A stretch of DNA of 64,000 nucleotides from an uncultured Gemmatimonadales bacterium. GTDB lineage: Bacteria > Gemmatimonadota > Gemmatimonadetes > Longimicrobiales > Gaopeijiaceae. The position numbers and the translations under genes were made by a program. The notes under the pieces were generated by a model. It had not been told where the DNA came from and did not search any database. It saw nothing but the letters and a program-made list of their open reading frames with translations. This document shows positions 56,075-63,384 of this stretch, in pieces. Numbering within the stretch: the stretch's first letter is position 1; the number at the start of each line of letters is the position of its first letter. The stretch is taken from contig CALFPJ010000063.1 in the NCBI GenBank assembly GCA_937919655.1, forward strand, positions 1-64,000, given 5' to 3'.

Positions 56075-56117
56075 TGCGCCGCTCGAACGCCACCGTATTT
56101 ATGGTTCGGCGCACTAG
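56071..56117. mobile_element. 47-bp CTAG-bounded palindrome joining two convergent stop codons
   Basis: CTAGTGCGCCG (56071-56081) and CGGCGCACTAG (56107-56117) are a perfect 11-bp inverted repeat. The right end, read inward, is CTAG, TGCGCCGAACC, ATAAATACGGTGGC, the same layout as the larger element ends. The left TAG is the stop of the HD gene and the right TAG, on the minus strand, is the stop of the PP2C gene. Deleting the element back to one CTAG leaves both stops overlapping in that one site. It may also work as a bidirectional terminator, though without T-runs. Confidence 0.65.
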
Positions 56118-56895
56118 CAAACGGCTGCCAGGGACACGGTGATGTTGTCGAACCCGCCGGCCTCGTTTGCGGCGGACACCAGGGCCTGCGCTGCCGCATC
56201 GATACTGGGTTGAGTGGTCCCTTCGGACAGCGCCTCACTGACTAGATGCGCGACCTTACCGTCGTCCAGCATCCCCACGAGACCATCGCTACATAGAAGG
56301 AACACGTCGCCTGGTTGGGTCTTCCCATCCATGACGTGCACGTCCGGAGCGTCTTCCAGGCCGACACACTGAGTCAGGATGTGCCCGAACGGATGACGAT
56401 CGGCCTACTCGGCGGTCAGCTCTCCTGCATCTACTCGGTCTCGCACCCATGTGTCATCCCGAGTGACTTGGGTGAGCGTTCCCCCTCGGACCAAATATGC
56501 CCGTGAGTCGCCCACATGTCCGATGGCGTAGGTGTGACTGACCTCGTCGAGGACGAGCGCGGTCACGGTCGTGCCCATGCCATTCAGCTCGGGGTCCTTG
56601 GCCGCCTCGTTCCTGATCGCGGCGTGCGCCGCGAGGACCGATGCGAGCATCGTCGATCGCAACTGGACCACCACATCTTGCGACCGATCGAGGTGGGGCC
56701 CAACGCGATCGCAGATGAAGGCCGCGGCCGTCGACGCGGCGACCCTGCTTGCAACGTCCCCGCCAGGGTGCGCCCACCCATCCCGTCAGCAACTACGGTC
56801 ACATATGCGTCGCGGAGGATCGAAATGCTGTCCTCGTTCCGGGAGCGCGTCTGCCCTATGTCGCTAAGGCCAGTGAGGATCGTGGTCTGTGTCAC
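56114..56895 (-). pseudogene. PP2C-type protein phosphatase with a frameshift and an in-frame amber codon
   Basis: ATG 56895 begins GLSDIGQTRSRNEDS, with the metal site VVADGMGG, and the frame fails after TLAG near 56760. Another frame then carries GDVASRVAASTAAAFICDRV, LNGMGTTVTALVLD and AIGHVGDSRAYLVRGG to TAG at 56407-56405 (GELTAE). That same frame continues ADRHPFGHILTQCVGLEDAP, FLLCSDGLVGML and FDNITVSLAAVC. The amber sits where PP2C proteins usually have Gln (CAG). Joined, it is about 260 residues, a normal Stp-type phosphatase that would reverse Ser/Thr kinase action. Two separate lesions argue for a dead gene. Confidence 0.82.
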
Positions 56896-57252
56896 AAAGG
56901 AGATTTCGGGCGCTGTCTGAAGGGGAGTGTCGAGACTATTCTGAGAAGGTGAAACACAGGGGCTCCAGCGGCGACCGAGACGTATTCCCCGTGCGCTTCT
57001 GGGAGGAACCCCTCAGCCGTCAGGGGTTACCAAAAAAGAGGGTGTGCTTCCTGGATGTTGGGTACTACGATGGGTCCCTTACAACGCAAGGCGTCCCCGC
57101 CTCGGCTGGAATGCTCTGTTGCTTCGCTTACTTGACACACAAGAGCCGCGCGGGCACCTTAAATGGCTAATGATTCCGCGTGGTTCAGAGGCTCCTGCTG
57201 GCGGAACTTCCGTCGACCGTAGCGAGCTGAAATTGAAGGAGAATAGATAACG
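56896..57252 (+). promoter_or_regulatory. Intergenic region and leader of the second sigma factor gene
   Basis: About 357 bases without a convincing gene between the divergent PP2C pseudogene and the sigma factor gene. TTGACA occurs at 57132-57137, but the sequence 17 bases later (CACCTT) is not a -10 box, and TTAAAT lies too far away. AAGGAG at 57230 or so is the ribosome-binding site, 11 bases before ATG 57253. No repeat end or RNA gene is visible. Confidence 0.4.
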
Positions 57253-58155
57253 ATGGCCACTGCCGCACCAAGCAAGCGCAAACGCCGCGGGAAGGGGAAC
57301 CTTCTTTCCGGTTTTGACGCGAGCGTGGAGGAGCAGAGCGCCCTCGATCAGTACCTCCGTGATGTAAGTCGTCACGAGCTGATTACTCCTGAAAAGGAGA
57401 AGGAGCTCGGCGCCAAGGCCCAGTTGGGCGATCAGGAGGCGATCCAGGAGCTTGCACGAGCGAATCTGCGCTTTGTTATCAGCGTAGCGAAGAAATATCA
57501 GAACCGAGGCGTGTCTCTCACTGACCTCATTCAAGAGGGGAACGTCGGGCTTGTGACCGCTGCTCGGAAGTTTGATCCTGAGCAGGGCGTGAAGTTCATC
57601 AGTTACGCGGTCTGGTGGATTCGCCAGGCGATCCTTGCATCGCTGGCCAATCACGGACGCGCTGTTCGGGTACCTTTGAACCGGGCCAGCGATCTCGCGC
57701 GCATCTTCCGTGAGAAGGAGCGTCTCAAGCAGGAGAAGGGACGCGAGCCTTCGACCGAGGAGTTGGCCGAGGCGACTTTCCTGACGCCCGAATTGGTTGA
57801 GTCTCTGCAAACCCTGAATGCGGCCGAGATCCGTCTCGATGCCCCGATCGGTGATTCGGAAGACTCGCAGCTCGTTGAGCGCTTTATTACTGAGGAAGCT
57901 GCGGAGCCCGAGCTCGAAGTTGAGAGCCGACTGCTGACGGAGACGATCACAGAAGCGCTTTCTACGCTTGAAGCACGTGACGCGAAGGTGTTGCGTTTGT
58001 ATTTCGGTCTTGAAGGTGAGAGAGAGCACACGCTCGAAGAAATCGGCAACATGCTGGGCGTGACTCGCGAGCGGATCCGTCAGCTTCGCGATCGTGCGCT
58101 CCGTCGTCTTCGTGAAGGCGAGAAGGGCACCGCGCTGGAGTCGTTCGCCGCGTGA
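57253..58155 (+). CDS. RNA polymerase sigma-70 family factor (RpoD-like, short), second copy
   Basis: A 300-residue sigma factor with a basic N-terminus (SKRKRRGKGN), region 1.2 (ALDQYLRDVSRHELITPEKE), region 2 (ANLRFVISVAKKYQNRGVSLTDLIQEGNVG, FDPEQGVKFISYAVWWIRQAI), region 3 (AVRVPLNRASDLARI) and region 4 (TLEEIGNMLGVTRERIRQLRDRALRRL). It lacks region 1.1. It differs from the factor at 20296-21156 in several segments, notably a canonical LIQEGN versus LVCIGN in region 2.2. Which is the housekeeping factor is undecided; the more canonical core favours this one slightly. A strong terminator follows. Confidence 0.93.
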   Translation: MATAAPSKRKRRGKGNLLSGFDASVEEQSALDQYLRDVSRHELITPEKEKELGAKAQLGDQEAIQELARANLRFVISVAKKYQNRGVSLTDLIQEGNVGLVTAARKFDPEQGVKFISYAVWWIRQAILASLANHGRAVRVPLNRASDLARIFREKERLKQEKGREPSTEELAEATFLTPELVESLQTLNAAEIRLDAPIGDSEDSQLVERFITEEAAEPELEVESRLLTETITEALSTLEARDAKVLRLYFGLEGEREHTLEEIGNMLGVTRERIRQLRDRALRRLREGEKGTALESFAA

Positions 58156-58191
58156 TGCCTGGACCGGCCGTCGTACGGTCGGACTGTTGTG

Positions 58192-58229
58192 ACCCCCTAC
58201 CGGACACCAGTCCGGTGGGGGGGTTTTTT
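58192..58229 (+). terminator. Intrinsic terminator after the second sigma factor gene
   Basis: CCCCCTACCGGAC (58193-58205) pairs with GTCCGGTGGGGG (58210-58221) around an ACCA loop and is followed by six Ts. Confidence 0.92.
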
Positions 58230-58243
58230 ATGGAGGTAGGCCG

Positions 58244-59149
58244 TTGAAGGGGGTCGTTCACGAAGCCGCAGGCGGTGTCTACCGGGTAGTCTTGGTGGAT
58301 GGCGTGCAGGTCGAGGCGTCGCTGCGTGGGCGAGTGAAGCAAGAGCAGCGCACAGGCAACCAGGTCGTAATCGGAGACGTGGTCACCGTCGACCGAGTGG
58401 ACGACGCCTGGACGATCGAGTCGGTCAGCGAACGCACCGCGGAGTTGGTAAGGCGAGGCCGGGGTGGCCGAGCCGCCAAACTTGTTGCCGCGAATCTCGA
58501 TATGGCCTTCGCCGTGGTCGCGGCCCAGGCTCCCCAGGCGACGGTCGAGCTTGTCGATCGTTTGCTCGTGCTGGGGGAGTCGAGCGGCATGCACCCGCTG
58601 TTGGTGGTGAACAAAGTGGACTTGCCGGGTGCCGATGCCGTGGCGGCGCATTTCGCCAAGGTCTATGAACCTATTGGCTATCGAGTCTTGCCGGTGAGCG
58701 CAGAAAGCGGGGAGGGGATCGACGAATTCCGCACACAGCTTTGCTCTGGAACGTCGACGCTTATGGGACCTTCAGGGGTGGGGAAGTCCTCTCTGCTCAA
58801 CAAGATCGACCCTGGTCTGATGCTCCGCACCGGCGGACTCTCGCGGAAGACCGGTACCGGTCGTCACACGACCGTGGGCTCGAGGCTGATTCCCTTGACC
58901 TGTGGGGGACTGGTCGCTGATACCCCTGGCTTCGGCGACGTGGCGCTCTGGGGTGTCGGGCCGGAAGACATCGAGACGTGCTTTCCGGAGTTTGCTGCCG
59001 AAGTGGATGCGTGTCGCTTTCGGCGTTGCTCGCACATTCACGAGCCAGTCTGTGGTGTGAGGGCAGCGGTTGCAGAAGGCCGGATCGTTGAGTCCCGCTA
59101 CCAGAGCTACATCACGGCTCGGCGCGAGGCGGAGGACGCCGAGGCGTGA
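58244..59149 (+). CDS. rsgA: Ribosome small subunit-dependent GTPase A
   Basis: A circularly permuted GTPase that checks 30S subunit maturation, 301 residues. An N-terminal OB-fold (about 1-75) is followed by the permuted G motifs: NKVDLPGAD (G4) near residue 125, GPSGVGKSSLLN (G1) near 173, the TGTGRHTT switch and DTPGFGDVAL (G3). The C-terminal zinc site is CRFRRCSHIHEPVC. The start is TTG 58244 with GGAGG eight bases upstream, just after the sigma gene terminator. Its last 38 bases overlap the convergent ABC ATPase gene. Confidence 0.95.
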   Translation: MKGVVHEAAGGVYRVVLVDGVQVEASLRGRVKQEQRTGNQVVIGDVVTVDRVDDAWTIESVSERTAELVRRGRGGRAAKLVAANLDMAFAVVAAQAPQATVELVDRLLVLGESSGMHPLLVVNKVDLPGADAVAAHFAKVYEPIGYRVLPVSAESGEGIDEFRTQLCSGTSTLMGPSGVGKSSLLNKIDPGLMLRTGGLSRKTGTGRHTTVGSRLIPLTCGGLVADTPGFGDVALWGVGPEDIETCFPEFAAEVDACRFRRCSHIHEPVCGVRAAVAEGRIVESRYQSYITARREAEDAEA

Positions 59150-59909
59150 CGCGTGGGGCCCCCGACTCTGGGTCAGACGTAATCGCCACAGGCCATCCGT
59201 AGACAGACGATATCGTATCCTCCGTCATCACTTCGTCGGGGGTGCCCTCGGCCGCGACATGCCCTCCGGCGAGCAGCAGCATTCGGTCCGCGTACCGGGC
59301 TGCGAGGTCCAGTCCGTGGGTGACGAGTACAACGGTAAGGCCGCTGTCGGCGGACCTGCGCAAGAGCTCCAGTATCCCCATCTGGTGGCGGATATCCAGG
59401 CTACTGGTGGGTTCGTCTAAAACAAGCGCCTGAGGCTCCTGCGCAAGCGCCCTCGCGATTCGTACGCGTTGGAATTCGCCGCCTGACAGCATCGTCACAT
59501 CACGATGGGCCAGAGCGCTGACGTCACAGGCCTCGAGGGCAGAACTGACTGCAGCTCTGTCTGCATCACCCTCACTCTCCAGGGGACCCAGGTGGGGATA
59601 ACGGCCCATCCCGACCATCTGACGAACCGAAAGCGGAAAGGCGATGCTCTCAGACTGCGCGACCACACCCACCGCCTGAGCCAACGCTCTCCGATCCCAC
59701 GCGGCGCTGGTGCGCCCGTCCAGGAGTGCGGCTCCCGCGGACAGGGGGGCTACCCCCAGGAGCGCGCGCATCAGCGTCGACTTGCCGGAGCCATTCGGGC
59801 CGAGGACCGCATAGAGGCACCCGGCCGAGGCGGACATCGAGACGCCATCCAGCGCGGGCCGAGGCGCACCTGGGTAATTCACGACAAGGTCCCTCGCCTC
59901 GATTCTCAT
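59112..59909 (-). CDS. ABC transporter ATP-binding protein (BtuD/FecE type)
   Basis: ATPase of a type II (BtuCD-like) importer for cobalamin, haem or ferric siderophore, 265 residues. Walker A is GPNGSGKST near residue 37, then the Q-loop region GVVAQSESIAFPLSVRQMV, signature LSGGEFQRVRIARAL, Walker B LVLDEPTSSLDIRHQ and H-loop VTHGLDLAARY. The start overlaps the permease stop (ATGA). The 3' end overlaps the convergent rsgA by 38 bases. It completes a three-gene importer with a lipoprotein gene in front. Confidence 0.93.
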   Translation of the reverse strand: MRIEARDLVVNYPGAPRPALDGVSMSASAGCLYAVLGPNGSGKSTLMRALLGVAPLSAGAALLDGRTSAAWDRRALAQAVGVVAQSESIAFPLSVRQMVGMGRYPHLGPLESEGDADRAAVSSALEACDVSALAHRDVTMLSGGEFQRVRIARALAQEPQALVLDEPTSSLDIRHQMGILELLRRSADSGLTVVLVTHGLDLAARYADRMLLLAGGHVAAEGTPDEVMTEDTISSVYGWPVAITSDPESGAPRVTPRRPPPRAEP

Positions 59910-60892
59910 GTCGAGGTCAGACTCCGTCGCAGGAGCACCAAAAAGATAGGTACGCCCACGAACGCTGTGATCACTCCGATCGGAATCTCTGTGGGCCCGA
60001 GTCTGGCAACGAGGTCGGCCAGAGTGAGGAACGTCGCGCCACCGAGAAATGAGAGTGGTAGCAGGACGCGATTATCCGACCCGATCAGGAGGCGGATCGT
60101 ATGGGGCACAACAAGGCCGACAAAGCCGATGATGCCCGCCACGGAGACACCCGCAGCCGTAATCAACGCCGCTATGACCAAGCCGGTTCGTTTCACACCT
60201 TCGACGTTTGCACCAAGGTAGTAGGCGGTCTCTTCGCCGATTGCCATCAAGTTCAGCGGACGGGCGAGGGCGGCCAGGGCCACGGCCGCAGGCAGCGTGT
60301 AGGCTGCCGCAAGAATCACACTTCCCCAGCCTGCGCCCGCCAAGCTCCCCATACTCCAAAGCACCGCGGTCTGCACGGTGCGGGCTGGCGAGATGGATAG
60401 GATGAAGGCGATGCATGCTGCGAAAAACGACGCGATCACCACGCCCGACAAGAGAAGGACGCGGACATCCATCGCGCGGCCGGTGGACGTGGCTACGCGA
60501 AACACAAGGCCAATGGCGAGTAGCGCCCCCGCGAAGGCCGCGAGCGGGAGCGCCCACGACGTCTGCGACACCCAGCCGAGGGCGATCACAGACACCGCCC
60601 CTAACGATGCCCCGCCTGAGATTCCCAGGATGTACGGTTCGGCTAAGGGGTTCCGAAGGAGGGCTTGGAAAGTCGCTCCTGAGAGCGCCAGTCCGCCCCC
60701 GACGATGACGCCCAGGAGGACGCGTGGAAGCCGAAGGTTCAAAACGATATCACGAAGAACCGAATCACCTCCTCCTGCCAGGATCGCGAGCACGTCGGCG
60801 GTGGAAATGGGGACCGACCCAAAGCGCACCCCGAGCATGATGCTGGTAGACAAAGCCGCAATGAGGACTGTCCCGAGCATGGTCCGGTTCAC
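59906..60892 (-). CDS. FecCD/BtuC family ABC transporter permease
   Basis: A 328-residue inner-membrane permease with about ten helices. Family segments are RLPRVLLGVIVGGGLALSG, FQALLRNPLAEPYILGISGG, LWSMGSLAGAGWGSV, AYYLGANVEGVKRTGLVIAA and GIIGFVGLVVPHTIRLLIGSD. The NPLAEPYILGISGGASLG motif marks it as the BtuC/FecCD type rather than an amino-acid permease. It forms one operon with the ATPase and the binding protein, all joined by 4-base overlaps. Confidence 0.94.
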   Translation of the reverse strand: MNRTMLGTVLIAALSTSIMLGVRFGSVPISTADVLAILAGGGDSVLRDIVLNLRLPRVLLGVIVGGGLALSGATFQALLRNPLAEPYILGISGGASLGAVSVIALGWVSQTSWALPLAAFAGALLAIGLVFRVATSTGRAMDVRVLLLSGVVIASFFAACIAFILSISPARTVQTAVLWSMGSLAGAGWGSVILAAAYTLPAAVALAALARPLNLMAIGEETAYYLGANVEGVKRTGLVIAALITAAGVSVAGIIGFVGLVVPHTIRLLIGSDNRVLLPLSFLGGATFLTLADLVARLGPTEIPIGVITAFVGVPIFLVLLRRSLTST

Positions 60893-61776
60893 CGGATCGT
60901 CGTCCCGTGCATGCGTTCCGCCACGCGCCAGGCCGCATCGACGACACCCGGGCCTGGAATCTCAAGGTCCGACCCCGATTCCGCGATGCGCGCCGCGGGA
61001 GAAAGTGAGGCGTCGAATTGGCTGACGTCCGAGACCAGCACGACATCGATGCGGCGAGCGCGAATTTCTTCCGGGCTGACCGACCCATAGAGCGTACTGA
61101 GGTCGGCGAAGACATTGTCGCCGCCGACGAGGTCCAGGATCTCATCAATGAAAGTCCCGGGGCCCGCGACCCAAGGCGGCGACCCTCCGAGTACGTAGAG
61201 TACGCGAAGCCTCGGGAGTGGGGCGACGGCCAAGCGAAGTTCCTCTAGTCCGGTCTGTATTTCCTCCACCAAGTCGGAGGCCGCCTGGGCCCGACCTGTG
61301 ACCGCACCCAAGAGGATCGCCGCCGCGTAGACGTCGGCGATTCCATCAGGCCGGATCGCTATGTGAGGAATGCCGAGCTCGTCCAATCGGTCTGGGGTGC
61401 GGACGTCTTGGTCACCTGCGAAGAGGATGACGAGATCAGGCCGGAGCGAAAGTATCGCTTCTAGATTCGGTTCGAGACCACCGCCGACCGAGGGGAGGTG
61501 AGCGAGCCAGTCTTGCTTGTCAAAGTCGGTGCGACCTACGAGGAATATGTCCGCGCCCAGTGCGCGCAACGCTTGGGTCGCCGATGGAACCAGAGAGATG
61601 ATCCGACTCGCCGGCCCGCTCAAGGAGAGTTCTCGCCCGGTCGCATCTACGACGAAGATCTTGGCCGTCGAAGGAGCCTCCGACTCTCGCTCAGCGGGGG
61701 CGCAGGCGTTCGCAACGAGTCCGAGTGCTAGCGCCCACGCAAGGGTCGGCGCCCGGCGACACCGCACCAGCCGCAT
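60889..61776 (-). CDS. Periplasmic substrate-binding lipoprotein (BtuF/FecB type)
   Basis: A 295-residue receptor of the importer. ATG 61776 gives a lipoprotein signal (core LAWALALGLVANAC) and then DATGRELSLSGPASRIISLVP, the typical start of BtuF/FecB proteins. Further family landmarks are LVGRTDFDKQDWLAHLPSVG, GLEPNLEAILSLRPDLVI and WVAGPGTFIDEILDLVGGDN. VGG-N-E/D type motifs and the helical backbone linker are consistent with cobalamin or haem binding, but the ligand cannot be named. Its start overlaps the upstream lipoprotein stop by one base (TGATG). Confidence 0.92.
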   Translation of the reverse strand: MRLVRCRRAPTLAWALALGLVANACAPAERESEAPSTAKIFVVDATGRELSLSGPASRIISLVPSATQALRALGADIFLVGRTDFDKQDWLAHLPSVGGGLEPNLEAILSLRPDLVILFAGDQDVRTPDRLDELGIPHIAIRPDGIADVYAAAILLGAVTGRAQAASDLVEEIQTGLEELRLAVAPLPRLRVLYVLGGSPPWVAGPGTFIDEILDLVGGDNVFADLSTLYGSVSPEEIRARRIDVVLVSDVSQFDASLSPAARIAESGSDLEIPGPGVVDAAWRVAERMHGTTIR

Positions 61777-62780
61777 CAGCCGCCGGCGGACGCCTGACCG
61801 CAGGAATCCTGGTACGATCGAATCCAGTCCCCATCTCGCTGTGTGAGTCCGGCGAACCAACGTGACTCGGCTCCGAAAACGTCCAGGAGAATTTCCTCAG
61901 AACCGTCGCCGTCCCAATCGAGGTGATCGAAGAAGCGCGGAACGCCTTTCCCTTCTGTGTCCGCCGGCCGGTACCAGGAGAACGCCAACTGGTAGTCATC
62001 GGTTTGTTGCGTCCCAATAACAAAGAGGGAGTAAGCTCCGAGCTGGGGGGGAGCCACCGCAAGGCGGTCTGCCAGAACGAAGGTCGCAGCTATCGCCCTA
62101 CCCGGGGCATCAACGAATTGAAGTACCTGAATGTTCTTTCGGATCGTGAGGACTCCCTCTGGTGGCCACGCCGCCCCGACGCGCGGGATTTCGCCCGTCG
62201 CCAACGCGAGCGATCCGACGCGGTCGTCGTAGTCGTCTGAGTGAGTGCTGTACTCCCCGTAGCTTCGACCCGCTGTGGCGGCGGCGGGCAGCGCCATCAA
62301 GCGTGTCGCGGTGCTTGCCGAAGGAACCAATTCGACGGTCCCCGTCACAGTCGGTCGCGCGACACAAAAGCTCTCATTGATGCCGACGGTGGTCGCGATG
62401 AGGCGCCCGACCCGGACGCCTTGGGAGAACAGCGTCCACTCGCTACCGGGTGAAAGTAGTTCCTGGGTGAAGTAGTCGCGGAAGCCCGGTGAACTCGTCT
62501 CGTCGGGGAGTTCCGCCAACGTTCCTCCCCGCACTTCGCCCACCACATAAAGAGTCGCTTCGGACCCGGATCGTGTGCCGGCAAGGAGAATCGGGCCGGT
62601 GGGGAACTCCGGACGAGTGTCCTCCGCCTCTAGCGATGCGGCGAGCCCTGGTGCGTCGGCGACCAACTCCGCACGTGGGGGTGGGTCTCGCACCTCAACC
62701 GCCGTCCCCCCCCAAGTGACGTTGTCGCAGCCTGTAGCCACGGTTAACATCACCGGGATTGCTAGGAAATACCTACGCAT
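61776..62780 (-). CDS. Lipoprotein of unknown function with an FG-GAP-like segment
   Basis: A 334-residue lipoprotein (lipobox VATGC after MRRYFLAIPVM). The first 40 residues after the Cys are proline- and acidic-rich. The rest has many short strands, and near the C-terminus FDHLDWDGDGSEEILLDVFG looks like a calcium-binding FG-GAP/EF-loop strand pair (DxDxDG). The final SCG could pair with the earlier FCV cysteine. It is the first gene of the importer operon, translationally coupled to the binding protein, which suggests a link to ligand capture. I do not recognise the family. Confidence 0.7.
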   Translation of the reverse strand: MRRYFLAIPVMLTVATGCDNVTWGGTAVEVRDPPPRAELVADAPGLAASLEAEDTRPEFPTGPILLAGTRSGSEATLYVVGEVRGGTLAELPDETSSPGFRDYFTQELLSPGSEWTLFSQGVRVGRLIATTVGINESFCVARPTVTGTVELVPSASTATRLMALPAAATAGRSYGEYSTHSDDYDDRVGSLALATGEIPRVGAAWPPEGVLTIRKNIQVLQFVDAPGRAIAATFVLADRLAVAPPQLGAYSLFVIGTQQTDDYQLAFSWYRPADTEGKGVPRFFDHLDWDGDGSEEILLDVFGAESRWFAGLTQRDGDWIRSYQDSCGQASAGG

Positions 62781-62892
62781 GTGGCCTTAGAGTCGAATTG
62801 TCCAGTGGCCACGAAAGCTAGTGCCGCCCCTCGCGGGGGCAAGCTAGAACGCGGTGGCACGCCCAACCTGGGCGGGCGCCGCGAATTCGTCT

Positions 62893-63384
62893 ATGGGTGC
62901 GATGGATCAAAAGAACTCAGAGCTGTTCAGGCATGTGATGAGCCGGTTCCCGACGGGCGTCACTGTCGTGGCCACGCTATTGCCGGACGGAACCCCTCGC
63001 GGTCTCACCGTGAATGCCTTCACATCTGTGTCCTTGGACCCTCCGCTCGTGCTCGTCTGTATTGACAAGTCAGCGGTGTCCCACGGGCAATTACGGGAGG
63101 TGGGTAGGTTTGCTGTCACCGTGCTGTCGGTGGATCAGGCTGCGATTGCACGTCAATTTGCGAGTCGCCCTCATGATGGTCGATTCGATTCGGTTACGTG
63201 GCGAACGAGCGAGGGAGGGAGCCCGATATTGGATGAAGGCGCTGCCTGGGTCGACTGTGTCCTCGACCGGGTGATAGAAGCTGGGGACCACTCAATCTTC
63301 TTGGCGCGCGTGATCGGGGCAGAAAGTTCTGGCCAAGAGCCGCTGCTCTTCCACGCGGGCGCGTTCGGGGGGACGGGGGCGTGA
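62893..63384 (+). CDS. Flavin reductase family protein
   Basis: A 163-residue FMN-binding split-barrel protein that uses NAD(P)H to supply reduced flavin to oxygenases. Family segments are FRHVMSRFPTGVTVVATL, GLTVNAFTSVSLDPPLVLVC, GRFAVTVLSVDQAAIARQFA and DHSIFLARVIGAE. Starts at ATG 62893 or 62902 are both possible; no clear ribosome-binding site decides. It is divergent from the lipoprotein gene and its stop overlaps the GTG of the next gene. The oxygenase partner is not in the window. Confidence 0.9.
   Translation: MGAMDQKNSELFRHVMSRFPTGVTVVATLLPDGTPRGLTVNAFTSVSLDPPLVLVCIDKSAVSHGQLREVGRFAVTVLSVDQAAIARQFASRPHDGRFDSVTWRTSEGGSPILDEGAAWVDCVLDRVIEAGDHSIFLARVIGAESSGQEPLLFHAGAFGGTGA

Noticed and set aside
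14035..56407. Complete reassignment of TAG to a sense codon.
   Set aside because: Many intact genes, such as ssb, pckA and the lytic transglycosylase, end naturally at TAG at the expected family length.
57132..57160. TTGACA as a promoter for the second sigma factor gene.
   Set aside because: No acceptable -10 box lies 16-18 bases downstream.
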